Positions 40,706 through 49,907 of a stretch of DNA of 64,000 bases are shown here, one piece after another (within the stretch, counting starts at the first letter, position 1; each line of letters begins with the position of its first letter). Made by a program: the position numbers and the translations under genes. The stretch spans positions 1,550,001 to 1,614,000 of the forward strand of contig NZ_CP047452.1 in assembly GCF_030440595.1 (NCBI RefSeq), read 5' to 3'. The notes under the pieces are model-generated. The model was not told the DNA's origin. It saw only the letters and a program-made list of their open reading frames with translations, and ran no database searches. This DNA is from Corynebacterium glucuronolyticum DSM 44120. Its GTDB lineage: Bacteria > Actinomycetota > Actinomycetes > Mycobacteriales > Mycobacteriaceae.

Positions 40706-41308
40706 CTATTTCTTTTTACCCAGGTACTGCAGAGCATGGCGAAGGTTTGTTCCCGTGTCGCCACCTGGGTTGGACTCTTCTGACCAGGCTGCAGCGTGAT
40801 TGGCGGAATCCTCATCGAACCCGAGCTGAACAAGGGCAGCAACTACGGTTTCCGATCCACCGGTTACTGGTTCAGCGGCGGACGAAGTAGCGGCGCTCGA
40901 ATCAATGAACTCGTTTAGCTTTCCGTCGAGAACAGCTGTCATTTTCGCGGCCATGCGCGCGCCAACTCCGGGGATAGCCTGCAGTGTTTTCTTATCGTCG
41001 TTGGCTACAGCCACTGCGATCTCCGATGGGGAATACGTGTTCAAACATGCAAGCGCCAGCTTCGGCCCGAGGCCTTGGACGCCTTGCAGCTGCGAGAACA
41101 TCGTGCGCTCCGAATCATGGGCGAAGCCGTAGAGAGTTACGAACTTCTCCCCGATCACCATGGTGGTTAGAACCCGACCATCCTCCCCCAGCGGTAATTC
41201 TGCAAGGGTCGCCGCGGTGGCGAGGAACTCGTAACCGACACCACCGCATTCGATGACACCGCCAGTAAGCGACTTGGCAACAACCTCACCGTGAAGGGAC
41301 GCAATCAT
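40706..41308 (-). CDS. ruvA: Holliday junction DNA-binding protein RuvA
   Basis: 200 residues with the N-terminal OB domain (MIASLHGEVV...GVGYEF), two helix-hairpin-helix motifs (LQGVQGLGPKLALA and LQAIPGVGARMAAK) and the C-terminal RuvB-binding domain (VAALVQLGFDEDSANHA). AAAGGAG lies six bases before the ATG. It lies between ruvC and ruvB, with spacers of about 310 and 155 bp. Confidence 0.97.
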   Translation of the reverse strand: MIASLHGEVVAKSLTGGVIECGGVGYEFLATAATLAELPLGEDGRVLTTMVIGEKFVTLYGFAHDSERTMFSQLQGVQGLGPKLALACLNTYSPSEIAVAVANDDKKTLQAIPGVGARMAAKMTAVLDGKLNEFIDSSAATSSAAEPVTGGSETVVAALVQLGFDEDSANHAAAWSEESNPGGDTGTNLRHALQYLGKKK

Positions 41309-41622
41309 CTACTACTCCTTTATTCGACGCGCATGCAGCGCGCGTCTCCACTTTCACTTTTACTATTCTATGAACTCCGCCACGCCCCGACCACAGCGGA
41401 GAGTTGGCACGTCACTGTGCATTCAAAGTGCATCATTGTGCTAGATATCTGTACATATTGGATGCGACTCGTATCGGCGCAACGTCTGCTGCTGACCTCT
41501 GATCACACCCGTCCTAACCAGTGCCGCAGTTTGGTTGATACTGCCGTCGAGCGCGGCATACCACACATGACCACCGGCATCGCAGGTTACAGGTGCCACC
41601 GATCTACGTCTTATTAGATCGA
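41309..41622. other. Intergenic region ruvC-ruvA
   Basis: About 310 bp; nothing recognised, though relatives usually have these genes almost touching. Confidence 0.4.
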
Positions 41623-42291
41623 TCAACGCCTCACCCATGACTGCGCCCCTCCGAGGTCGCGTAGAGATTCTCCAGTCACTTGAGGCGTTGGCACGACGCG
41701 CGGGTGGTACGTCGTGTTCATGCCCTTCGGTCCGGCTGCACGATCTGGGTCGATACCCATTTTGCGAAGCTGCTCCTTCGCTTTTTCCTCACGGAGAATT
41801 TGGGGTGCACGCCAGCAGTGAGTGATCGCGATAGCCAGTGCGTCGGCCGCGTCTGCGGGCTTTGGCGGGTTCTCAAGACCCAGAATCCGCGTCACCATGG
41901 CAGTCATTTGCTTCTTGTCGGCTCGACCGTTACCAGTAATCGCCTTTTTAACCTGCGAAGGAGTGTATTCGTGCACGTCGAGATTCGCCTGCGAAGCCGC
42001 GAGTATAAGCACTCCTACAGCATGCGCTGTATGCAAAACGGTCGAAACCTCCCCACGCTCGAAGAGACGTTCCATTGCAACGACATCCGGTTTGTACTCC
42101 GCAATCCAATCCGTGATCGCCTCATACAGTTCCTTCAAGCGGTCACCCATGGATGATTTATATGGTGTCCGCGCCACACCGACCGCGACGGGAATGACCG
42201 TTCTGCCTTTCCCTGCCTGCACAATGGATAAACCACAGCGTGTCAGACCTGGGTCTATGCCCAGAACCCTGAGCCCCACTGTTGATTCCAT
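41623..42291 (-). CDS. ruvC: Crossover junction endodeoxyribonuclease RuvC
   Basis: RNase H-fold resolvase cutting Holliday junctions. The catalytic acidic residues appear in VLGIDPGLTRCG (Asp), VVAMERLFER (Glu) and KPADAADALAIAI (two Asp). At 222 residues it has a C-terminal extension of about 45 residues compared with E. coli. A LexA-like box and a TATATT -10 sequence lie just upstream, suggesting SOS control of the ruv genes. Confidence 0.96.
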   Translation of the reverse strand: MESTVGLRVLGIDPGLTRCGLSIVQAGKGRTVIPVAVGVARTPYKSSMGDRLKELYEAITDWIAEYKPDVVAMERLFERGEVSTVLHTAHAVGVLILAASQANLDVHEYTPSQVKKAITGNGRADKKQMTAMVTRILGLENPPKPADAADALAIAITHCWRAPQILREEKAKEQLRKMGIDPDRAAGPKGMNTTYHPRVVPTPQVTGESLRDLGGAQSWVRR

Positions 42292-42315
42292 CCTGACAAA
42301 CTCTTTCCCGTGTAT

Positions 42316-42331
42316 TCGAATTTACGTTCCA
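42316..42331 (-). promoter_or_regulatory. LexA-like SOS box upstream of ruvC
   Basis: Minus strand TGGAACGTAAATTCGA matches the actinobacterial SOS box TCGAAC-N4-GTTCGA at 10 of 12 positions. TATATT, a -10 candidate, directly precedes it. Confidence 0.5.
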
Positions 42332-42394
42332 ATATAAGGTAGCACACGAGAGCCACTCAATGTCGTTGCAACTGCTACACAACGCATCATCCGG

Positions 42395-42479
42395 TGTTCG
42401 CGGGTCAGTATCCCATGTTCGCGGGGTCAGTATCCCATGTTCGTGGGCCCGCATTCGGTGTTCGCGGGTGTGCATTCCG
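42395..42479. repeat. 21-22 bp tandem repeat, four units
   Basis: Units start with TGTTCGCGGG at 42395, 42416, 42438 (TGTTCGTGGG) and 42459. The first two are almost identical through CAGTATCCCA. Confidence 0.8.
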
Positions 42480-42588
42480 CGTGCTTAAGTCTTTGTCTGC
42501 ACACCGTCGCGTGGAGCTAGGGGCAGCACCGTGCTATCCCTCAAGAACCAACGGGGACGGCACCAAGACCAAGAACCTAGGCAGCGGA

Positions 42589-42600
42589 GCGTCGACAAGC
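42589..42600 (+). repeat. Dispersed 12-bp word GCGTCGACAAGC, copy 4
   Basis: Exact 12-mer, plus strand, in the yebC-ruvC gap. Confidence 0.7.
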
Positions 42601-42771
42601 ACCAATCCCCCATAGCAACAAAAGATGCTCCAGCGGAATTCGCACCAGGAACATTCATGGCGACGGGTTACCCAACAATGACGAAAGCAGGCCACCGCCA
42701 CTGAATATACGGTGACCTACTATACCCATCTGCCTGGACCTGACATCGGTTACCAGGAGCAGAAAGCGAGA

Positions 42772-43530
42772 TTAATCTTCGTCCTCAAGCTGGGCTGCAA
42801 CGTCCTCAGGAATGTCCATGTTCGTGTACACGTTCTGAACATCGTCGGACTCCTCGAGAATATCGATGAGCTTGAGGATCTTCTTCGCCGTTGCGAGATC
42901 CGCAGGGTTCTCGACGGAGGCACGGAACTCGGAATCGGTGTCCTCGACCTCAATGTCAGCGGCCTGAAGTGCGTCCTTCACAGCGGTAGTGTCGGAGGCA
43001 TCGGAGACAACCTCGAACATCTCACCGAGATCGTTAACCTGCTCTGCGCCAGCGTCAAGGACGGCGAGGAGAACATCGTCCTCGGTGAGCTCACCCTTCT
43101 TCACGGTGCTTACACCCTTGCGGGAGAACATGTAGCTCACGGCACCGCTGTCGGCCATGTTGCCACCGTTCTTGGTCATACGCGTGCGCACCTCAGTTGC
43201 TGCGCGGTTGCGGTTATCGGTGAGGCACTCGATGAGCATAGCGACACCGTTGGGGCCGTAACCCTCGTACATGACCGTCTGCCAGTCAGCGCCACCGGCT
43301 TCTTCGCCGGAGCCACGCTTGCGGGCGCGCTCGATGTTGTCGTTCGGGACGGAGGCCTTCTTGGCCTTGCGGATCATGTCATCCAGGGTCGGGTTTGCAG
43401 CGGGGTCCCCGCCACCTGTACGGGCAGCTACCTCGATGTTCTTGATGAGCTTGGCAAATTCCTTGCCACGCTTAGCATCGTTGGCGGCCTTCTTGTGCTT
43501 CGTGGTTGCCCATTTTGAGTGACCCGACAT
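42772..43530 (-). CDS. YebC/PmpR-family transcriptional regulator or translation factor
   Basis: 252-residue YebC family protein beginning [14 protein letters not shown], with the conserved [17 protein letters not shown] and [19 protein letters not shown] segments. YebC proteins have been described both as DNA-binding regulators and as factors that rescue ribosomes at poly-proline stretches. The chosen ATG has AAAGGA ten bases upstream; an in-frame upstream extension is not conserved. In mycobacteria the gene lies next to the pdxT group, as here. Confidence 0.94.
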   Translation of the reverse strand: MSGHSKWATTKHKKAANDAKRGKEFAKLIKNIEVAARTGGGDPAANPTLDDMIRKAKKASVPNDNIERARKRGSGEEAGGADWQTVMYEGYGPNGVAMLIECLTDNRNRAATEVRTRMTKNGGNMADSGAVSYMFSRKGVSTVKKGELTEDDVLLAVLDAGAEQVNDLGEMFEVVSDASDTTAVKDALQAADIEVEDTDSEFRASVENPADLATAKKILKLIDILEESDDVQNVYTNMDIPEDVAAQLEDED

Positions 43531-43870
43531 AGACCAGGATCCTTTCCGTTGCTTTAACTGAACGTAGTTATTATACGAGTGCCTTCTGCACTCGTTCGTA
43601 CACCCCACCCCACAGGTTACCGATCAACCGGTGGAGGAACACGATCCAGGGCACGACGCTCCGCAGCGCTGTCCTCCATTCGCGGCTCTTTTAGATCCGC
43701 AGGGCGGGGGCGGTGATCGCCACCATCCTACCTTCATTCCCCCGCTCACTGGTGGAAGGCCGACGAAAAAACGGTTAGTGAATCCTAATACCCCTTTTGC
43801 GGCCTCGGAGTGCCCCGGCGCCGGTTGCCCTTCCTCGGCAGCAACAACCGTGGCTGACAGCGGTCACATT
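43531..43870. other. Intergenic region pdxT-yebC
   Basis: About 340 bp; no gene, repeat or clear hairpin recognised. Confidence 0.35.
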
Positions 43871-44506
43871 CTAGGCGGTATAGGTGAAATTCGCGTCCTC
43901 ACACATCGATAGGAAATACTCGTGGACATCCGTGATACCGCTGACTTCCGGATGGAAGGACGTAGCTAAAACGCGCCCCTGACGCACACCGACAATGCGT
44001 CCCTCTGGCTCGCGACACAGCACTTCGACCTTGTCAGAAACATCCTCGACAATGGGGGCACGGATGAAAGTCGCGTGAACCGGTTCGTCGATTCCGGTGA
44101 ACGTAAGGTCGGCCTCGAAGGAATCCCGCTGTCGGCCAAAAGCGTTGCGACGGACCGTAATGTCGAGGGCACTGAGCCAGATTGCATCCGGGCGGGTATC
44201 CAAAACATTGGAAGCCAACAAAATCATGCCTGCACATGTTCCGTAGGCGGGCAGCCCCGCATCCAACGCCTCTTTGAGGAGAGTATCCATGCCAGACAGG
44301 GTAAGCAGACGAGACATCGTTGTCGATTCACCACCAGGGAGGATGAGACCGTTGATCCCCTCGAGATGCTCCGCCCGCCGAACGAGCACAATCTCGAGGT
44401 TGCCCCACGACGAATCAGAGTTATCCCGATACTTCTCCGCCACCTGCCGGAGCGTACGCTCGTGTTCTGCTACTCCGCCTTGTACAGCGAGGATGCCAAT
44501 TTTCAT
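43871..44506 (-). CDS. pdxT: PLP synthase glutaminase subunit
   Basis: Glutamine amidotransferase that feeds ammonia to PdxS for pyridoxal 5'-phosphate synthesis. In its 211 residues the nucleophile Cys is in AYGTCAGMIL, the oxyanion loop in LILPGGESTTMSRL, and the His/Glu pair in ATSFHPEVSG. AAGGG precedes the ATG, four bases after tesB. Here it is the last gene of a pcp-tesB-pdxT group, while pdxS lies upstream with its own terminator. Confidence 0.96.
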   Translation of the reverse strand: MKIGILAVQGGVAEHERTLRQVAEKYRDNSDSSWGNLEIVLVRRAEHLEGINGLILPGGESTTMSRLLTLSGMDTLLKEALDAGLPAYGTCAGMILLASNVLDTRPDAIWLSALDITVRRNAFGRQRDSFEADLTFTGIDEPVHATFIRAPIVEDVSDKVEVLCREPEGRIVGVRQGRVLATSFHPEVSGITDVHEYFLSMCEDANFTYTA

Positions 44507-44510
44507 AGGG

Positions 44511-45374
44511 TTATCCCTTCAAGTTCGTCATGGGAACCGGCGAAGTTCCATCTTTAAGCGTGCGGGTGAGTCCCTCTTGCGTGGCTACAGCTACGAGGTT
44601 TCCCGCTGAATCGAAAATTTTACCCTGCGTCAACGCTCGCCCATTTGCTGCACTCGGCGATACCTGGTCATAAAGAAGCCATTCGTCGGCACGGAAGGGA
44701 CGCAAGAACCACATAGCGTGATCCAAAGAGGCTTCCTGGACATCAATGTGCGGATGCGGGACAAGAGCAGACTGGAGCAGCGTCATATCCGACATGTAGG
44801 TCAGAGTACAGATATGGAAGGTTTCATCGTCGGGAAGCTTGTCCTTCGCACGGAACCACACCACCTGCTGAGATGGCGTATAGGGGTTGTGCTGGTAACG
44901 ATCCGGCGGTACGACACGAATGTCCCAATCACTCCATTCTTCGAGCAGTGCGCGATATGTGGCGTTCATGGATTCGAGTGGCCCCTCCGGGAGCTCGTCC
45001 GCAGAGGGCACATCACGCATTCGGTCCGCGTGCTCAATGCCTGTGTCTCCCCGTCGGTGGAAGCTGGCCTGCATGATGAAGATCGGTTTGCCCTCCTGGA
45101 CAGCCTTAACCTGGCGGGACACGAAACTGCGGCCGTCGCGAATTCGCTCCACAAGGAATACTGTTTGCAGCTCTGCCCTACCGGGCCTGATGAAATAACC
45201 GTGAAGCGAGTGGACGGTGTGATCGGAGTCCACTGTTTGTGTCGCCGCGACAAGGGTCTGTGCAGCGATTTGTCCACCAAATGTGCGGATGAAGTGCGAT
45301 TCGACGATCGGACCGACGAAGATATCGGTATCAATGCGCTCCAGGCTCAGTGTTTTCTCAATCTTGGACTTCAT
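44511..45374 (-). CDS. tesB: Acyl-CoA thioesterase II
   Basis: Double hot-dog thioesterase, 287 residues, hydrolysing acyl-CoA to free acid. Conserved segments include FGGQIAAQTLVAA, HSLHGYFIRPG, and the C-terminal SLDHAMWFLRPFRADEWLLYD containing the catalytic Asp. GGAGGTGACC directly precedes the ATG at 45374. The start overlaps the end of the preceding pcp-like gene by 17 bp. The tesB-pdxT adjacency is conserved in mycobacteria; its metabolic meaning is unclear. Confidence 0.93.
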   Translation of the reverse strand: MKSKIEKTLSLERIDTDIFVGPIVESHFIRTFGGQIAAQTLVAATQTVDSDHTVHSLHGYFIRPGRAELQTVFLVERIRDGRSFVSRQVKAVQEGKPIFIMQASFHRRGDTGIEHADRMRDVPSADELPEGPLESMNATYRALLEEWSDWDIRVVPPDRYQHNPYTPSQQVVWFRAKDKLPDDETFHICTLTYMSDMTLLQSALVPHPHIDVQEASLDHAMWFLRPFRADEWLLYDQVSPSAANGRALTQGKIFDSAGNLVAVATQEGLTRTLKDGTSPVPMTNLKG

Positions 45375-46077
45375 GGTCACCTCCGTGTGCGTGTACGAGT
45401 AGGGAGCGGACAAACGCGCTGACCGCAGTGAGTGTTTTCTCTGACGGTTCAACTGCAGGAACGTGAAGAAACGCAAACGTATTCAAAAACGCGTAGCCGA
45501 GAGCCGTCGTTGTGTTACAAATGTACAGCCCCGCGTCGCTTGAAATGGCCAATCCGGCTTTACGCGCAAGATTTACTACATTTTCAGGTGCTCGTACCGC
45601 ATACTCGAGTCCGTTTTCGCCGATCACTGCGGCCGGTGGACGAGGGCCGTCGTAGAGAACCCGTACCCCGGATCGGCGCCGAGCTCCGTCATTGGTTTCA
45701 CGCTGTGGGAGAGATGTTTCACTCCCCGTCGTGTTTGCCTGCACACGAGCAACTAGAGATTCGTGGGTCCGCGAAAGGAGGATGGAGGCCAGCGGGCGGT
45801 TAAAGTACTTTCCGGTATTGTCTGTGCCATGCTGCCACAGGCGCCCCGCTATCTCCAGGCGGGCACGATCTGCAACAGCAGCCTCGCCAATGCTGATGAT
45901 GGTCTCGCGCCTGTGATGCGCAAGAAAGGGGCCAATCGCATCAAACTCCACGGGTACCTGTTTCGCTTGGATGTCAAACCCCTCCTCCGCGAAGGTTCCC
46001 GCAACGCGTTCCGCCACGCGCCACGAGGCGTTTTCTGTCCGTCCACCAAATGGTTCGAAACCGGTAATTATGGCCAC
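45358..46077 (-). CDS. pcp: Pyroglutamyl-peptidase I-like cysteine peptidase (C15)
   Basis: Removes N-terminal pyroglutamate from peptides. The 239-residue product starts ITGFEPFGG, has the active-site region SIGEAA, the nucleophile Cys in SSDAGLYICNTTTALGY and a His in FLHVP. It is about 20 residues longer than usual owing to a polar Arg/Glu-rich insertion near 115-140, so activity is likely but not certain. It overlaps tesB and is probably co-transcribed with tesB and pdxT; this gene is not part of the mycobacterial arrangement. Confidence 0.85.
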   Translation of the reverse strand: MAIITGFEPFGGRTENASWRVAERVAGTFAEEGFDIQAKQVPVEFDAIGPFLAHHRRETIISIGEAAVADRARLEIAGRLWQHGTDNTGKYFNRPLASILLSRTHESLVARVQANTTGSETSLPQRETNDGARRRSGVRVLYDGPRPPAAVIGENGLEYAVRAPENVVNLARKAGLAISSDAGLYICNTTTALGYAFLNTFAFLHVPAVEPSEKTLTAVSAFVRSLLVHAHGGDHEVQD

Positions 46078-46662
46078 TTTTCATCCTTCTAATCCGCAGA
46101 TCTGACTGCGATGCGGCAGCGAGCTTGTGAGCGGTGCCGAATTAATTTACGCGGTGCTCATTCAAGCGATTCTCTAACCGCGCCGCTCCATACTATGGAT
46201 TCACGCGTCCCGCACCATCCATTTCACTAATGGAACAGGGGCACCCCATCTGATGGTAGCCCTCTCCGCTGCGGTTACCCCCTATTGTGCCTCAGCACTA
46301 CGTGTACCCATGTAAATCCCAGCCTGGATTCCTACGCCCATTGCTCTCACCAATTGAGTCTGCCCGCACTGCTACCTGAGCCACCGCCACAGCGGTCTGC
46401 ATCGTAGCTGGCACCACCAGAGCGCCTGGCGCCACTAGCGTAAACGTGGCTATGACCTGTTGTTTCCTCTTTGTGTTTCTCGTCCCCGACGCGAAACGAG
46501 CTGTGCAGGCTCCTTGGTCTGCCCACAGCATGGGAACAACTACGTACTTTAGAATGTGATCAGCCCGAAACGAGGCACCCTGCCCAGCAAAATGCCCACC
46601 CGGATTTGCCCCCATAAGGGGCAAAATCAAACCGGATGGGCTTGGTTGTTAGATGGCGCTCA
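46078..46662. other. Intergenic region pdxS to pcp
   Basis: About 585 bp with the pdxS terminator at 46594-46641; nothing else recognised. Confidence 0.4.
46594..46641 (-). terminator. Terminator downstream of pdxS
   Basis: Nested inverted repeat: outer GCCCACCCGG with CCGGATGGGC, inner TTTGCCCC with GGGGCAAA; the minus strand runs into ATTTT. Confidence 0.8.
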
Positions 46663-47565
46663 CTACCAGCCGCGGTCAGCCAGGCGGTGATCCTTAGGCA
46701 GGTCATCGACGTTGATGCCCACCATGGCCTCACCCAGCGAGCGGGACACCTGAGCGATGGTGTCCGGATCATCGTAGTTCTGCGTGGCCTGGACGATAGC
46801 CTTTGCGCGCTTCTCCGGATCGCCCGACTTGAAAATGCCGGAACCGACGAATACGCCCTCGGCGCCCAGCTGCATCATCATCGCAGCATCGGCAGGCGTT
46901 GCGATACCGCCAGCCGTAAAGAGCACGACGGGGAGCTTGCCGTTTTCAGCTACCTCGCGGACAAGAGCATACGGTGCACCGAGCTCCTTAGCCGCAACAT
47001 AAAGCTCATCTTCAGCCATAGAGGACAGGCGGTTGATCTCCGCGCGGATGGTGCGCATGTGGGTGACAGCGTTGGACACATCGCCCGTGCCTGCTTCACC
47101 CTTAGAACGGATCATCGCAGCACCCTCGTTGATGCGACGCAGTGCCTCACCAAGGTTGGTTGCACCGCATACGAACGGCACGGTGAACTGGAACTTATCG
47201 ATGTGGTTCTTGTAATCCGCAGGGGTCAACACCTCAGACTCATCAATGAAGTCAACGCCCAGGGACTGGAGAACCTGTGCCTCAACGAAGTGGCCAATAC
47301 GAGCCTTCGCCATCACCGGAATAGAGACCGCGTCAATAATCCCATCGATCATGTCCGGGTCACTCATGCGGGACACGCCACCCTCGGCGCGAATATCGGC
47401 AGGAACACGCTCGAGAGCCATCACGGCAGTAGCGCCGGCATCCTCAGCAATCTTGGCCTGCTCCGGGTTGACAACGTCCATAATGACGCCGCCCTTGAGC
47501 ATTTCAGCCAAGCCGCGCTTCACGCGAGCGGTACCGTGTTCGGTTTGAGCCTGATTATCAGACAC
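46663..47565 (-). CDS. pdxS: PLP synthase synthase subunit
   Basis: Assembles PLP from ribose 5-phosphate, glyceraldehyde 3-phosphate and ammonia. The 300-residue TIM barrel has [19 protein letters not shown], the Schiff-base Lys region [13 protein letters not shown] and [13 protein letters not shown]. The GTG at 47565 is supported by AAGGAG five to six bases upstream; earlier in-frame starts lack a ribosome-binding site. A terminator follows, so pdxS is expressed apart from pdxT. Confidence 0.97.
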   Translation of the reverse strand: MSDNQAQTEHGTARVKRGLAEMLKGGVIMDVVNPEQAKIAEDAGATAVMALERVPADIRAEGGVSRMSDPDMIDGIIDAVSIPVMAKARIGHFVEAQVLQSLGVDFIDESEVLTPADYKNHIDKFQFTVPFVCGATNLGEALRRINEGAAMIRSKGEAGTGDVSNAVTHMRTIRAEINRLSSMAEDELYVAAKELGAPYALVREVAENGKLPVVLFTAGGIATPADAAMMMQLGAEGVFVGSGIFKSGDPEKRAKAIVQATQNYDDPDTIAQVSRSLGEAMVGINVDDLPKDHRLADRGW

Positions 47566-47748
47566 TAGATCTCCTTCTTTCGTAGTCATCTTGAGACCGG
47601 AATCCCCCACCAATCATAGCGGCTGCATGAATCCCAGGTTAACTTTTAGAAAACCAATTCCGACGAGAAAATTGAACTGAAGATGGATGCAGGCTTTTCA
47701 CCAGTTGAAGTGCCCGAAAGCACACGGTTTCCGGCGGACAAGACCGGG

Positions 47749-47760
47749 GCTTGTCGACGC
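47749..47760 (-). repeat. Dispersed 12-bp word GCGTCGACAAGC, copy 5
   Basis: Exact 12-mer, minus strand, upstream of pdxS in the gap to the LemA-like gene. Confidence 0.7.
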
Positions 47761-47848
47761 TCCGTCTCACCTTCACGTAGCTAGGCACGGTAGCCGGCAC
47801 AGTCGACTGGGGAAAGGAGGAGCTCAACGGTGAGGCGCGCTGCCACGG

Positions 47849-48547
47849 TTAGAAATAGGCGGGGTTGGGTGCATTTCCAGCAAGGTGAAGGAGTTTAACC
47901 AGCGGGCGGTGCCTCACATGGCGCGTATCTGTCACTGCCTGGTTATAGAACCGCGTGGCGAGATGAACGCGAACGTTCGCATCCGACAGAGCCACTAGTG
48001 CTCTCGCCCCCTCGTCCGCCTCTGCGGTCACAGCAGACTCTGCATTGAGCACTGTGTCTGTGCGTACTTTTCTCACCGCAGCCACGTCGTTTTCGACTGT
48101 CTCTTCCCCTATCGAGGTGCCCTCCCCCGATGGGGTGGTCTCTTTAGGCGGGGTGGTCTCCTTTGGCGGGGCGGTCTCCTTAGTCGGGGGCTCCTCCCCT
48201 GTCGTTGTTTCCTCCTTAACCATGGATGCCTCGTTGCTATCAGTTACGAGGAACCCGTCACCTGAAACCGAAGCGGGGAGTCGCCGCAGGAGCTCATTTT
48301 CAGCGGCTCTACGATCAGAAAAATTCTCGTACGTGAGCGGAATATCCTCGAGTGCCGTCGCTTGCGCGGTCAGTGACGGATACAGCGCCCCGATGACAGC
48401 TGCCCGCCGGTTGAGTGCACCCTCCAGCGAGTCGCGGGCTCTATCCATGCGAATATGCAAGCGATTGAGGCGCTGGGCGGTGAAGTAGCACCACAAGAAA
48501 ACGGCGGTGAGGATGACTCCGAGAAGAAGAACACCTGCGTGACTCAT
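47849..48547 (-). CDS. LemA-like single-pass membrane protein with Pro/Lys/Thr repeat
   Basis: 232 residues. An N-terminal transmembrane helix (about 4-24) precedes a helical segment RLHIRMDRARDSLEGALNRRAAVIGAL that resembles the LemA helical bundle. A low-complexity insertion with PPKETT units (about 115-150) is followed by a second helical part. Position next to pimA matches the membrane N-terminus of the mycobacterial Rv2609c protein, but no Nudix domain is present here. ATG 48547 overlaps the pimA stop (ATGA) with AAGGGG upstream, so it is co-translated with pimA. Function unknown. Confidence 0.72.
   Translation of the reverse strand: MSHAGVLLLGVILTAVFLWCYFTAQRLNRLHIRMDRARDSLEGALNRRAAVIGALYPSLTAQATALEDIPLTYENFSDRRAAENELLRRLPASVSGDGFLVTDSNEASMVKEETTTGEEPPTKETAPPKETTPPKETTPSGEGTSIGEETVENDVAAVRKVRTDTVLNAESAVTAEADEGARALVALSDANVRVHLATRFYNQAVTDTRHVRHRPLVKLLHLAGNAPNPAYF
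48133..48200. repeat. 18-bp repeat encoding PPKETT
   Basis: Three to four units of about 18 bp inside the LemA-like gene; in frame, so length variation would not disrupt the protein. Confidence 0.75.
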
Positions 48548-49695
48548 GCTCGGTTCCCCTTCCCGGGCTGCAGCTGTCGCAGGAAGCTCGGACGATAACG
48601 TCGCAGTGGCTTGCATGTCACGGGGTGACCATCCGCCACCGTCTCGTACACCTGCAGCACCTTCTTGGCCACAACAGACCAGTCGTACTGCACAGCCTGT
48701 TTCTCCCCTCGTCCACGAAGGTCAGCTACCAGATCTGGATCGTGCAACAGCCTCTGAAGGACTCGGGCCAATGCGCCACTATTCCCATTGGCAAAGGTGA
48801 GCCCGGCATCTCCGAGTACTGCACGGAAAGCGGGAATGTCCGAGGCAACGACGGCGCACCCAGCGGCCATCGCTTCAACCAAGATGATACCAAAACTCTC
48901 GCCACCAGTATTCGGTGCGATGAAGATGCTCGCTTCACCCAAAAGTCGCGCCTTCTCCTCATCGGTAACCCGGCCGTGATAGGTAATCCGAGGAGTGGAC
49001 TGTCGGGGTTTTCCGCCCCCGATTACGTCAAGGTGATACTCGCATCCGTCCTGATTATTGATCTGTTCCAGGGCACCGAGGAGAATGTCGAGGCCTTTCC
49101 GAGGCTCATCGAGCCTCCCTACGAACGCAAGACGGCGAGGCTGCGTACGGTGCGTCTGTTCTGCAAAAGTTTGGACATGGATTCCGTTGGGGATGGCTAC
49201 AGGGTCACCTCCGAGCTGCTGAACCTGCCATTGCCGGGCCATGTCCGAAACGGCAATTCCGCCCCCGATCTTTTCCAGCATCGGAGTGAGGAAAGTCGCC
49301 TGCGCGACTTTGAGCAGGAAAGATTTTTCTGCAGATGCGTGGTAGGTGGCGACGATTGGTCCGTGGGCAAGCCGTAGTGCTTCCATCGAGAAGCTGGGTG
49401 AATTGGGCTCGTGAATATGGAGCACATCGAACCCCCCATCTTCGATGAAACGCCTCGTTATTCTCGTGACATGGGGTCCAATGGCGATGCGGGCTACTGA
49501 TCCGTTGTAGGGAACCCCGATTGCTGCTCCACCACGGGTCACAAACGAGGGAACGTGTGGTGTGGAGGGAGAACACGGTCCGAGTACACGAACATCGTGC
49601 CCGGAGGCGATGAGGGTGTTCGCCAGCTCGAGCACGTGGTTTTGGACGCCACCTGGTTCGTCAAAAGAATAGGGGCAGACAATTCCGACACGCAT
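48544..49695 (-). CDS. pimA: GT4 glycosyltransferase, PimA-type phosphatidylinositol mannosyltransferase
   Basis: Transfers the first mannose from GDP-mannose to phosphatidylinositol on the inner membrane face. The 383-residue product has the GT-B fold: N-terminal IVCPYSFDEPGGVQNHVLELA, and the donor-site FVGRLDEPRKGLDILL and GGESFGIILVEAMAAG (EX7E-type) segments. It is adjacent to the acyltransferase and near pgsA, the standard PIM cluster, which supports the specific assignment. ATG 49695 begins the conserved MRVGIVCPY. Confidence 0.93.
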   Translation of the reverse strand: MRVGIVCPYSFDEPGGVQNHVLELANTLIASGHDVRVLGPCSPSTPHVPSFVTRGGAAIGVPYNGSVARIAIGPHVTRITRRFIEDGGFDVLHIHEPNSPSFSMEALRLAHGPIVATYHASAEKSFLLKVAQATFLTPMLEKIGGGIAVSDMARQWQVQQLGGDPVAIPNGIHVQTFAEQTHRTQPRRLAFVGRLDEPRKGLDILLGALEQINNQDGCEYHLDVIGGGKPRQSTPRITYHGRVTDEEKARLLGEASIFIAPNTGGESFGIILVEAMAAGCAVVASDIPAFRAVLGDAGLTFANGNSGALARVLQRLLHDPDLVADLRGRGEKQAVQYDWSVVAKKVLQVYETVADGHPVTCKPLRRYRPSFLRQLQPGKGNRA

Positions 49696-49788
49696 GATTG
49701 AACTAACTCTAGTCACAAAACCTGAGGTTTCGGCGCGCCACCATCCGTAATACCACCACCTATCACCTGACCTGCGGGACTTCGGCTG

Positions 49789-49886
49789 GCTTCAGTGTGC
49801 TGCAGCCAGCTTCGGTAGGCTTCGTTGGAATCGATAAGCTTCAGTGGGCTGCAGCGAGCTTCGGCAAGGTTCGTCGGGCTTCCCCT
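49789..49886. repeat. 49-bp direct repeat, two copies
   Basis: Copies begin GCTTCAGTG at 49789 and 49838 and share CTGCAGC and GCTTCGG blocks; located between the acyltransferase and pimA. Confidence 0.7.
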
Positions 49887-49907
49887 ATCCGTCCCGTGCC
49901 TATCCGG

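Larger units (their letters stand above)
42292..42771. other. Intergenic region yebC-ruvC
   Basis: About 480 bp holding the SOS-like box, a four-unit minisatellite (42395-42479) and one GCGTCGACAAGC word (42589-42600). No gene recognised. Confidence 0.45.

Noticed and set aside
42395..42479. CRISPR array
   Set aside because: Units are contiguous 21-22 bp direct repeats without unique spacers, and no cas genes are present.
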